9,548 bases of DNA from an uncultured Clostridium sp. (lineage in GTDB: Bacteria > Bacillota > Clostridia > TANB77 > CAG-508): assembly GCA_946498265.1 (NCBI GenBank), contig CAMMNR010000060.1, positions 1-9,548 on the forward strand, written 5' to 3'. Under the pieces are notes generated by a model, which saw only the letters and a list, made by a program, of their open reading frames with translations, did no database searches and was not told the origin of the DNA. How positions within the stretch are numbered: position 1 is the stretch's first letter; each line of letters starts with the position of its first letter. This document shows positions 1 to 5,644 of the stretch, piece by piece. A program made the translations under genes and the position numbers.

Positions 1-7
1 ACTAAAA

Positions 8-57
8 ATAGGGAAAAAAAGCCCCGTCCCCATTTTCCCTATCTCCGACCCCAAAAT
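8..57. repeat. Left-edge hairpin and degenerate partial repeat copy
   Basis: A perfect 10-bp inverted repeat, ATAGGGAAAA (8-17) and TTTTCCCTAT (33-42), flanks a 15-base loop rich in C. The stretch 26-39 (GTCCCCATTTTCCC) is identical to part of the minus-strand form of the 55-bp repeat found three times elsewhere in the window, so a diverged partial copy appears to sit directly beside copy A (58-112). No coding potential is seen here. Whether the hairpin belongs to the repeat or is its own element cannot be decided from one occurrence. Confidence 0.5.
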
Positions 58-112
58 CCCTACAGGTCCATCCCCATTTTCCCCAATTTTAGGGATTGAA
101 GGAACGTCCCCT
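58..112 (-). repeat. 55-bp dispersed repeat, copy A (inverted)
   Basis: The reverse complement of 58-112 matches copy B (5525-5579) at 53 of 55 positions and copy C (9495-9548) nearly as well. In plus orientation the unit starts AGGGGACGTTCCTTCAATCC and ends GGACGGACCTGTAGGG. It is far more GC-rich than its surroundings. This copy lies upstream of a gene rather than behind a stop codon, and in the orientation opposite to B and C. The GGGGACG words resemble the REP-like repeats linked to IS200-type REP-associated transposases in clostridia, but no such transposase is in the window. Confidence 0.9.
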
Positions 113-124
113 TTGTGATATAAT
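96..124 (+). promoter_or_regulatory. Promoter for the ORF1-ORF2-pflX unit, partly inside repeat A
   Basis: TTGAAG (96-101) and a perfect TATAAT (119-124) are 17 bases apart, and TG at 116-117 adds an extended -10 element. The -35 box lies inside repeat copy A while the -10 box lies just outside it. A start near base 131 would give a leader of only about 12 bases ahead of the ATG at 143, so the ribosome binding site would sit at the very 5' end of the message. Confidence 0.6.
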
Positions 125-142
125 GATGCAAGAGGAATAAAA

Positions 143-1006
143 ATGAGAAATAATTTACCAATACCAATAACAAAAAACAATAAAATATCGAAAAAAATAA
201 AAAAAACAATAGCAAAAACAGGAAAAATAGCAGGATATTCATTAGCACTTCTAGGAATTACTGCTGTAGGAGTAACTATGCCAATTTTAGCATTACCAGC
301 TGTGGTAGGAGTAGCATATACAGGGCAGAAGTTACTAAATAATACAATGTATAAATCGCATAAAGATTTAGCTCTTATAACAAAAGAGGGCAAAAATAGT
401 ACAAAGATATACCAAGACCCATTTAGGATAGATATTTTGAAAACAGTTAGTAAGTTAACAGATGTAGAAAAAGCAGGATTTCTACAAATGCAAACTATAT
501 TAGGTATAGGAAGATTAGATAACTTAGATAAAAAAGGTTACAAAAAGCAATATGAAACAGATACTCATGGAATTGTAAGAAAAACTTTAAAAGATTTATG
601 TAAGTTAGGATATATACAAAATTATAAGGAAGAATATATAAAACAGTCAAGTTTGATATTTCCTAAACTTGCATTTGGAAATGTAAAATCATTAAGAGAA
701 AAAAAGAATTTATATAATGTAAGATTTGAATTAGGAGAGAAAAAATTAGATATAGAAGATGAAAAACTAAGAAGAACTTTTCCATTAATTTTTAATAAGA
801 AAAATGGCATATTATCAAAATATGGTTATTCTATTGAAATGAAAAAAGCAAGTCCTACTCAAATACAACAGAAGGAATATGCTAAGAAAATTTTAGGGGA
901 AATAAAGCAAACTGAAGAAGAGAGGAATATAAATAATGAAAAAAATGTTGATAATAATTTTCGTTCTGACGATAATTCTAATAGGAATGATAGTCTACAG
1001 AAGTAG
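143..1006 (+). CDS. Unrecognised membrane-associated protein (ORF1)
   Basis: I do not recognise the family. The 287-residue product has a Lys-rich N terminus (residues 11-28) and a hydrophobic stretch at about 29-60, broken by prolines 47 and 52, which could be one long or two short membrane segments. The rest is soluble and charged. The part around residues 95-160 (IDILKTVSKLTDVEKAG, then VRKTLKDLCKLGYIQNY) has the spacing of a winged helix, but this is only an impression. The last 25 or so residues are rich in Asn, Asp and Ser, and this tail is read from the same bases as the membrane helix of the next gene in another frame. The ATG follows AGAGGA at 131-136. The gene leads a probable operon with ORF2 and the PflX-like gene. 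It is real by length and upstream signals; its function is unknown. Confidence 0.75.
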   Translation: MRNNLPIPITKNNKISKKIKKTIAKTGKIAGYSLALLGITAVGVTMPILALPAVVGVAYTGQKLLNNTMYKSHKDLALITKEGKNSTKIYQDPFRIDILKTVSKLTDVEKAGFLQMQTILGIGRLDNLDKKGYKKQYETDTHGIVRKTLKDLCKLGYIQNYKEEYIKQSSLIFPKLAFGNVKSLREKKNLYNVRFELGEKKLDIEDEKLRRTFPLIFNKKNGILSKYGYSIEMKKASPTQIQQKEYAKKILGEIKQTEEERNINNEKNVDNNFRSDDNSNRNDSLQK

Positions 1007-1610
1007 GTCAGTAAGTAACCCTGAACAAGTGACAATTAATGAGATTGAAAATATAGAAACCTATATTTCAGATATATATATGTGGAAAGAAATAACAAAT
1101 GAAGCATTGCCAATATTTGATAATATAAATAATGCAAATGAGTTATGGATATGGGAAGTAGTAAAAAAGAATTTAGAAGAATTTGAATTAGATTATCAAC
1201 AAATACAAGATAAAGGCAAAGAAATATTTGGAGAAGATTTTAAAAAGGAATTTCCCAAAGAAGGCTCACAGAGTTTTGAATATAATGGAGAAACACAAAA
1301 ATACTATCCAACAGAAACAAATTTAGATAACAAAGAAGATAGATTTTTGTTAAATACTATAGAAAAAACAGATGAAGGATATAAAGTTGAAATAATAGAA
1401 TATATAGAAGACTACTCAAAAGTAATTGAAGGGGAAAATATAATAATTATAGAAAATCTAAATCAAGAGCAAATAGGGCAAGTATCTGAGCAGGATAGTG
1501 AGCAAAATATACAAGATATAGTAAAAAGAAATATTGATAAATTTTCAAAAAAGCAAATTTATTTAAAACAACAAGATGATAAATTATATGTAGAAAAAGT
1601 AGAAAACTAA
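936..1610 (+). CDS. Unrecognised membrane-anchored protein (ORF2)
   Basis: The product has 224 residues and no recognised family. Residues 4-21 (MLIIIFVLTIILIGMIVY) form one membrane helix with Lys-Lys before it and Arg-Ser-Arg after it. There is no lipobox cysteine and no clear signal peptidase site, so an N-terminal anchor is most likely; the charges do not settle topology. The remaining 200 residues are acidic (many Glu, Asp and Asn), contain no cysteine, and have a Trp-containing segment around residue 70 (LWIWEVVKKNLEEF). The start is well supported by AAGAGAGGA (917-925), ten bases before the ATG. It begins 71 bp inside the upstream gene in a different frame, which suggests translational coupling. 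It may work with ORF1 at the membrane, which is inferred only from the overlap. Confidence 0.8.
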   Translation: MKKMLIIIFVLTIILIGMIVYRSRSVSNPEQVTINEIENIETYISDIYMWKEITNEALPIFDNINNANELWIWEVVKKNLEEFELDYQQIQDKGKEIFGEDFKKEFPKEGSQSFEYNGETQKYYPTETNLDNKEDRFLLNTIEKTDEGYKVEIIEYIEDYSKVIEGENIIIIENLNQEQIGQVSEQDSEQNIQDIVKRNIDKFSKKQIYLKQQDDKLYVEKVEN

Positions 1611-1645
1611 ATAAATTTATAGTTACAAAAGGAATGGTAGAAAAA

Positions 1646-2536
1646 ATGGAAGAATTACTAGAAAATTGCAATATATGTCCACATAAATGTAATATAAACA
1701 GGAATAAAGGAAAAATAGGCAGATGTAAAGCAACTAACAAGATAAAAGTTGCTTTATATTCTGTCCATAATTTTGAGGAGCCATGTATTAGTGGAGAAAA
1801 AGGTTCAGGAACTGTATTCTTTTCAAATTGCAATTTGAATTGTATATATTGTCAAAATTATGAAATAAGTCAACAAGGAAGAGGAAAAGAAATATCAATA
1901 GAAGAACTCTCAGATATATTTATAGAACAACAAAAAAGAAATGTAGAAAACATTAATTTAGTTACACCAACAAGCTATGCACCACAAATAATTGAAGCAA
2001 TAAAAATTGCTAGAAAAAAAGGTTTAAATATCCCAATTGTATATAACACAAATGGATACGAAAATGTTGAAACTATAAAAATGCTTGATGGATATGTAGA
2101 TATATATTTACCCGATTTAAAATATTATTATAATGACATAGCTAAAAAATATTCAAAAATAGACAACTATTTTGAAATAGCTACAAAAGCAATAAAAGAA
2201 ATGAAAAAACAGATAGGAAAAACGGTGATAGATGAAAATGGAATAATGAAAAAAGGTATAATTATAAGACATCTAGTTTTACCTAATAATATAGAAAATA
2301 GTAAAAAAATATTAAAATGGATAAGAGAAAATATGAATAATGATACATATATAAGTGTAATGGCACAGTATTTTCCAACATACAAAGCAAAAGAAGATTT
2401 AGAATTAAATAGAAAATTGACAAAACAAGAATGGAGAGAAATAGAAGAATATATAGAAAAATTAGGTATAGAAAATGGATTTATTCAAGAATTGGGAGAG
2501 CATGAAGAAGAGTATGTGCCAAAGTGGGAATTTTAA
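1646..2536 (+). CDS. PflX-like radical SAM protein (COG1313 family)
   Basis: A radical SAM protein of the PflX type, related to pyruvate formate-lyase activating enzymes; the substrate of this family is not established. Counting from the ATG at 1646 (296 residues), the [4Fe-4S] SAM motif is Cys62-x3-Cys66-x2-Cys69 in SNCNLNCIYCQNYE. Four earlier cysteines (8, 11, 15 and 27, in the pattern CNICPHKC then GRC) are typical of the family and may hold another metal site. Other family-like features are GSGTVFFSNC, LVTPTSYAPQI, YNTNGYE, the DIYLPDLKYY strand and MAQYFPTYKA near the C terminus. An in-frame ATG at 1634 directly abuts AAAAGGA (1627-1633), leaving no spacing, whereas 1646 lies 12 bases from it and begins MEELLENCNICP as homologs do, so 1646 is preferred. 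It lies 35 bases behind ORF2, probably in the same message. No glycyl-radical enzyme is nearby, so a role in activating one is not supported here. Confidence 0.9.
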   Translation: MEELLENCNICPHKCNINRNKGKIGRCKATNKIKVALYSVHNFEEPCISGEKGSGTVFFSNCNLNCIYCQNYEISQQGRGKEISIEELSDIFIEQQKRNVENINLVTPTSYAPQIIEAIKIARKKGLNIPIVYNTNGYENVETIKMLDGYVDIYLPDLKYYYNDIAKKYSKIDNYFEIATKAIKEMKKQIGKTVIDENGIMKKGIIIRHLVLPNNIENSKKILKWIRENMNNDTYISVMAQYFPTYKAKEDLELNRKLTKQEWREIEEYIEKLGIENGFIQELGEHEEEYVPKWEF

Positions 2537-2622
2537 AATTAAATTAATTTTTATTAAATTATAATAAAACTAACAAAATAAATACACAAAGACTGAATAA
2601 TGTCAAATTTTGTCGAACTATT

Positions 2623-2668
2623 TTAGTTGAATTATGTCAAAAACAATGATATAATTCGACTAATTTTT
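2623..2668 (+). terminator. Intrinsic terminator behind the PflX-like gene
   Basis: TTAGTTGAATTATGTCA (2623-2639) pairs with TGATATAATTCGACTAA (2647-2663) over 17 base pairs, two of them G-T, around a 7-base A-rich loop, and TTTTT follows at 2664-2668. It begins 87 bases after the stop at 2536. The stem is AT-rich but unusually long. The same bases also hold a promoter-like pair of boxes (2627-2655). Confidence 0.6.
2627..2655 (+). promoter_or_regulatory. Promoter candidate P1 for hicAB, inside the hairpin
   Basis: TTGAAT (2627-2632) and TATAAT (2650-2655) are 17 bases apart, with TG at 2647-2648 making an extended -10. Transcription would begin near 2662 and give hicA a leader of about 105 bases. 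It lies wholly inside the terminator-like stem, so one of the two readings may be a by-product of AT-rich sequence. Its geometry suits hicA translation better than the nearer promoter. Confidence 0.45.
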
Positions 2669-2719
2669 AATTCAAAAATTTATTCATCTGAAATTCGTCA
2701 GAAAAAATCAAAAAAAACA

Positions 2720-2749
2720 TTGACAAACACGTACTACACGTAGTAAAAT
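2720..2749 (+). promoter_or_regulatory. Promoter candidate P2 for hicAB
   Basis: A consensus TTGACA (2720-2725) and TAAAAT (2744-2749) are 18 bases apart. A start near 2756 would fall inside the hicA ribosome binding site (AAAGGAAGTG, about 2752-2761), leaving almost no leader. P2 is therefore either a weakly translated near-leaderless promoter or one whose true start lies elsewhere. The candidate HicB operator occupies the spacer. Confidence 0.45.
2728..2745. promoter_or_regulatory. Candidate HicB operator
   Basis: TACTAC (2732-2737) and GTAGTA (2740-2745) form a perfect 6-bp inverted repeat with a 2-base centre. Overlapping it, CACGTA occurs twice (2728-2733 and 2737-2742), nine bases apart. 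The site lies between the -35 and -10 boxes just ahead of hicA. HicB antitoxins with a ribbon-helix-helix tail bind such short palindromes and repress their own operon, so this is the obvious autoregulatory site. Binding itself is inferred. Confidence 0.55.
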
Positions 2750-2766
2750 TAAAAGGAAGTGATAAA

Positions 2767-2967
2767 TTGACATTTAAGGAATTAGAAAAGATTTTGAAAA
2801 AAGATGGTTGGTATTTATATGATACAGTTGGCTCTCATTTTCAATATAAACATAAAGATAAAAAGGGAAAAATAACAATTCCCAGACATTGTAAAGATAT
2901 AAAAAAGGGAACATTACATTCGATTCTAAAACAAGCGGATATAAAAAATAAATGCGAAAGGAGATAA
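2767..2967 (+). CDS. hicA: HicA-type mRNA interferase toxin
   Basis: The toxin of a type II toxin-antitoxin system: a small double-stranded-RNA-binding-fold ribonuclease that cuts mRNA in the cytoplasm when not bound by HicB. The 66-residue length is typical. Family marks are the N-terminal helix TFKELEKILKKDGW, the catalytic-histidine strand around His24 (TVGSHFQYKH), then KITIPRHCKDIKKGTLHSILKQADI. The start codon is TTG, with AAAGGAAGTG about seven bases upstream; no ATG in this frame would keep the family N terminus. hicB begins five bases after its stop. The conserved histidine is present and the frame is intact, so it is likely active. Confidence 0.93.
   Translation: MTFKELEKILKKDGWYLYDTVGSHFQYKHKDKKGKITIPRHCKDIKKGTLHSILKQADIKNKCERR
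2957..2963 (+). promoter_or_regulatory. Ribosome binding site that fixes the hicB start
   Basis: AAAGGAG lies inside the last codons of hicA and nine bases before the ATG at 2973. An earlier in-frame ATG at 2952 lies upstream of this site and would add seven residues not expected in HicB, so 2973 is the start. Confidence 0.75.
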
Positions 2968-2972
2968 AAAGA

Positions 2973-3383
2973 ATGAAATTAGTTTATCCAGCACGTTTTT
3001 ATAAAGAAAAAGAAGGAGGATATAGTGTAGAAGTACCAGATTTAAGAGGATGTATAACACAAGCAGATACATTAGAAGAGGCTATAGAGATGGCAGAAGA
3101 TGCAGCGTTGGGATGGATATTAACAGCAATAGAAGATGATGAAGAACTTCCAGTTGCTTCTAAAATTGAAGATATAAAATTACAAAATAAGAATGAGTTT
3201 GTAAGTTTGCTACTTTTAGATATTGATAAATATACTGAAAAATATGGAAATAGAAAATCAGTAAAAAAGACATTAACAATACCTACATGGCTAAATCATA
3301 GAGCAGAAAAAATAGGAGTAAACTTTTCAAAAACATTACAAGAAGCTTTATTAAATAAAATTATAAAATATCAAAGAAAATAA
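2973..3383 (+). CDS. hicB: HicB-type antitoxin
   Basis: The antitoxin partner of the upstream HicA. It binds and blocks the toxin and normally represses the operon. From the ATG at 2973 it has 136 residues in two parts. The N-terminal HicB fold (about 1-65) reads YPARFYKEKEGGYSVEVPDL, then GCITQADTLEEAIEMAEDA, which is the classic pattern. A C-terminal ribbon-helix-helix (about 98-131) has strand KKTLTIP and helices TWLNHRAEKIG and NFSKTLQEALLNKI. The DNA-binding tail fits the palindrome in the hicA promoter. The start follows AAAGGAG and lies five bases after the hicA stop, so the two are translated together. Confidence 0.93.
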   Translation: MKLVYPARFYKEKEGGYSVEVPDLRGCITQADTLEEAIEMAEDAALGWILTAIEDDEELPVASKIEDIKLQNKNEFVSLLLLDIDKYTEKYGNRKSVKKTLTIPTWLNHRAEKIGVNFSKTLQEALLNKIIKYQRK

Positions 3384-3392
3384 ATTTATTAC

Positions 3393-3421
3393 TTGTAATT
3401 TGTCTAAAAATAGTATATATT
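3393..3421 (+). promoter_or_regulatory. Promoter for the thyX-PHP-folA unit
   Basis: TTGTAA (3393-3398) and TATATT (3416-3421) are 17 bases apart in the 75-base gap between hicB and thyX, leaving about 30 bases of leader. No terminator is visible after hicB, so some readthrough from the toxin-antitoxin operon into thyX is possible. Confidence 0.45.
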
Positions 3422-3458
3422 GTAAAAGTAAATTTTATTTAAGAAAGGGAGAATAAGG

Positions 3459-4130
3459 ATGAGAATAGTTGAACCGTGGATTAAAGTTGAAAAAATTGAT
3501 GGTAAAAAAATAATGAAAATGATAGAGAGAGCATGTAGAACTTGTTATCGTTCAGAAGGAAAAATTACAGAAGACAGTTATAAAAGATTGTTAACTAATT
3601 GTATAACAAGTGGGCATGAATCAGTTTTAGAACATGAAAAAGTTACGGTTAGAATATATAGTGATGTAGGGTCATATAAAGATTTAACAAGACATAGATT
3701 TGCAAGTTTTTCAGTAGAATCAACAAGATATTGTAGTTATGATAAAGATAAATATGGAAATGAAATAGCATTTATGAATCCAATATACATAGAAGATACA
3801 AAAATGTATGAAATATGGAAAAATACAATGCAAGAAGTAGAAAATGCATATATAAAAATGAAAGAATTGGGTGCTACAACAGATATGTGTAGAGAATTGT
3901 TACCACATTCAACAGCTGGAGAATATACAATGACAGCTAATATAAGAGAATGGAAACATATACTTAGTTTAAGAACAACAAAACATGTGCATCCATCTAT
4001 TAGACAAGTATTAATACCACTATTAAAATATTTTAAGGAAGAAATGCCAGAGATTTTTAAGGATATAAAATATGATACAGATTTTAATCCTAAATATTAT
4101 GCAAAACTAATTATTGAGGAAGAGGTTTAA
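3459..4130 (+). CDS. thyX: Flavin-dependent thymidylate synthase ThyX
   Basis: Makes dTMP from dUMP with methylene-tetrahydrofolate as carbon donor and reduced FAD from NAD(P)H as reductant, releasing tetrahydrofolate rather than dihydrofolate. The product has 223 residues, normal for the family, which acts as a homotetramer. The ThyX signature is seen as Arg78-His79-Arg80-x7-Ser88 in TRHRFASFSVESTRYC. The FAD/dUMP-binding GHESVLEHE (52-60), the ELLPHSTAGEYTMTANIREW segment and the C-terminal HVHPSIRQ (Arg182) are all present. The start is fixed by AAAGGGAG seven bases before the ATG. It leads a compact unit with a PHP phosphoesterase and dihydrofolate reductase, so it is the folate-linked thymidylate gene of this genome region. 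No thyA is seen. Confidence 0.97.
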   Translation: MRIVEPWIKVEKIDGKKIMKMIERACRTCYRSEGKITEDSYKRLLTNCITSGHESVLEHEKVTVRIYSDVGSYKDLTRHRFASFSVESTRYCSYDKDKYGNEIAFMNPIYIEDTKMYEIWKNTMQEVENAYIKMKELGATTDMCRELLPHSTAGEYTMTANIREWKHILSLRTTKHVHPSIRQVLIPLLKYFKEEMPEIFKDIKYDTDFNPKYYAKLIIEEEV

Positions 4131-4137
4131 TATAAAT

Positions 4138-5016
4138 TTGATAGATTTACATATACATAGTAAATATTCTGATGGAAGTTTTTCTGTGATAGAGATATTA
4201 AAAGAAGCAGAAAGAAGAAAGTTAGATTATATTTCAATTACTGATCATGATTGTATAGATGCTTATAATGAAATCAAAAATATTAGCATTTCTAATTATT
4301 ATAGTGGTAAGATAATAACAGGATGTGAATTTAAATGCTTTTTAAATGAATATAAAATACCAATAGAAATATTAGGATATAACATAAAAACAGAAAAGTT
4401 AAAAAATTATTTTTATAACAGTAATATAATGAAAGTCCAGTCAAAATATTTAGAAATATTAAAATTAAAAGCTAAAGAAATAGGTTTGATTTATAATAAT
4501 GATTTAAAGCTTACAGAAAAACATTGTTACGCGTCTGCAGTTTTTCAAGATGAAATATTAAAATATCCAGAGAATAAAGAGATATTAAAAAATAATAATA
4601 TTTCAGTATTTCCAAATTTTTATAGAGCTGAACAATGTAATAAAAATAGTATATTTTATATTAATGAATATGAAGATTTAATAAGTATTAAAAAAGTATT
4701 AGAAGAAATACATAATGCAGATGGATTAGCATTTGTAGCACATCCATATATATACCCAGTAAATGATATAGAAAGTATGATAGAAACTATAGTTAAAAGA
4801 TATAATATAGATGGTATTGAATGTTATTATTCTACATTTACAGATGAACAAATTAAAACTATGGTTGGATATGCTAAAAAGTATAATTTGAATATATCAG
4901 GAGGAACAGACTTTCATGGAAGACATAAGCCAGATATACAACTAGGTATAGGAAAAGGTAATTTGAAAATAGAAAAAAAAGTAATATCAAGTTGGATAAA
5001 TAAAATAATTACATAA
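4138..5016 (+). CDS. PHP-domain phosphoesterase (TrpH/YciV-like)
   Basis: A metal-dependent hydrolase of the PHP superfamily, closest in layout to the COG0613 group, which includes nucleoside 3',5'-bisphosphate phosphatases/RNase AM. Counting from the TTG at 4138 (292 residues), the metal ligands are visible in order: His5 and His7 with Asp12 (DLHIHSKYSDGS), the TDHD cluster at 35-38, Glu64 (GCEFKC), His202 (FVAHPYIY), and Asp258 with His260 (GGTDFHGRHK). The segment at about 85-180 between the catalytic blocks is Asn/Lys-rich and poorly conserved in appearance. The start is not certain. TTG at 4138 follows GAGGAAGAGG (4116-4125) by 12 bases and gives the usual MIDLHIHS opening. A TTG at 4114 would overlap thyX and lacks a binding site. 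The gene lies 7 bases behind thyX and 18 ahead of folA. The exact substrate is unknown. Confidence 0.88.
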   Translation: MIDLHIHSKYSDGSFSVIEILKEAERRKLDYISITDHDCIDAYNEIKNISISNYYSGKIITGCEFKCFLNEYKIPIEILGYNIKTEKLKNYFYNSNIMKVQSKYLEILKLKAKEIGLIYNNDLKLTEKHCYASAVFQDEILKYPENKEILKNNNISVFPNFYRAEQCNKNSIFYINEYEDLISIKKVLEEIHNADGLAFVAHPYIYPVNDIESMIETIVKRYNIDGIECYYSTFTDEQIKTMVGYAKKYNLNISGGTDFHGRHKPDIQLGIGKGNLKIEKKVISSWINKIIT

Positions 5017-5034
5017 TAGAAGGAGAAGAAAACA

Positions 5035-5523
5035 ATGTTAAGCATAATAGTAGCAAAAGCAAAAAATAATATAATAGGAAAAGAAAACAAACTAATATGG
5101 CATTTGCCAGAGGACTTAAAACACTTTAAAGAACTAACAACAGGACACACAATTATAATGGGAAGAAAAACATTTGAATCATTAGGAAGAGTACTACCAA
5201 ACAGAAAACATGTAGTATTTAGTCAAAATCCAGACTTTAAAGTAGATGACGAAAATGTAGAAATAGTACATTCAATGTTACAGATACAAGAATATATAGA
5301 AAATGAAGAAGAAAATTTTGTAATAGGTGGAGCAATGATATATAATTTATTAATGCCATATGTTACAAAAATGTATGTAACTCAAATAAACAAAGACTTC
5401 GAAGGAGATACATTCTTTCCAAGAATTGATGAAAATGTTTGGAAAGAAGTCTCAAGAGAAAAAGGTTTAAAAAATGAAGAAAATAATTTAGATTATGAAT
5501 TTATCACATATGAGAGAGCTTAA
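5035..5523 (+). CDS. folA: Dihydrofolate reductase
   Basis: Reduces dihydrofolate to tetrahydrofolate with NADPH. The 162-residue length is normal for a chromosomal type I enzyme. Conserved sites fall at the same numbers as in the E. coli enzyme: Trp22 and Asp27 in LIWHLPEDLKHFK, with Asp27 the acidic folate-binding residue. The NADPH-binding blocks IIMGRKTFESLGR and VIGGAMIYNLLMPYV follow, then the C-terminal DTFFPRID strand. AGAAGGAG lies nine bases before the ATG. It follows the PHP gene by 18 bases and is the last gene of the thyX unit. ThyX does not produce dihydrofolate, so the enzyme's job here is probably to reduce newly made or imported dihydrofolate. A 55-bp repeat begins one base after its stop. 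Confidence 0.97.
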   Translation: MLSIIVAKAKNNIIGKENKLIWHLPEDLKHFKELTTGHTIIMGRKTFESLGRVLPNRKHVVFSQNPDFKVDDENVEIVHSMLQIQEYIENEEENFVIGGAMIYNLLMPYVTKMYVTQINKDFEGDTFFPRIDENVWKEVSREKGLKNEENNLDYEFITYERA

Positions 5524-5524
5524 C

Positions 5525-5579
5525 AGGGGACGTTCCTTCAATCCCTAAAATTCGGGAAAATGGGGACGGACCTGTAGGG
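5525..5579 (+). repeat. 55-bp dispersed repeat, copy B
   Basis: Begins one base after the folA TAA and differs from copy A at two of 55 positions (a G/C and a T/C change). Internally the word GGGGACG occurs twice, at the start and 35 bases later. TCCCTA (5542-5547) can pair with TAGGGA (5575-5580), and CCC-GGG at the centre can close a small loop. There is no T tract, so it is not an ordinary intrinsic terminator. Copy C sits in exactly the same position relative to a stop codon. Confidence 0.9.
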
Positions 5580-5582
5580 AAT

Positions 5583-5612
5583 TTGAATTAAAACAAAGCT
5601 TTTGGTTAAACT
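5583..5612 (+). promoter_or_regulatory. Weak promoter candidate for the lyase-like gene
   Basis: TTGAAT (5583-5588) and TAAACT (5607-5612) are 18 bases apart, directly downstream of repeat copy B and upstream of the binding site GAAGGAG (5631-5637). The -10 is poor. It is the only candidate in this 121-base gap; readthrough from folA is the alternative. Confidence 0.3.
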
Positions 5613-5644
5613 AAATTTACCAAACAAGAAGAAGGAGAGAGAAA

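Noticed and set aside
58..112. Repeats as a CRISPR array
   Set aside because: The three copies are thousands of bases apart in both orientations, with no regular spacers and no cas genes.
2767..2772. TTGACA at the hicA start codon as a -35 box
   Set aside because: No -10-like sequence lies 16-18 bases downstream; it is simply the TTG start and the next codon.
4114..4137. Longer PHP protein starting inside thyX at the TTG at 4114
   Set aside because: No binding site lies upstream, and the extra eight residues precede the usual MIDLHIHS opening of the family.
5525..5579. Repeat copies B and C as ordinary intrinsic terminators of folA and pnp
   Set aside because: The visible stems are short and imperfect, and no run of T follows; another role after stop codons remains possible.
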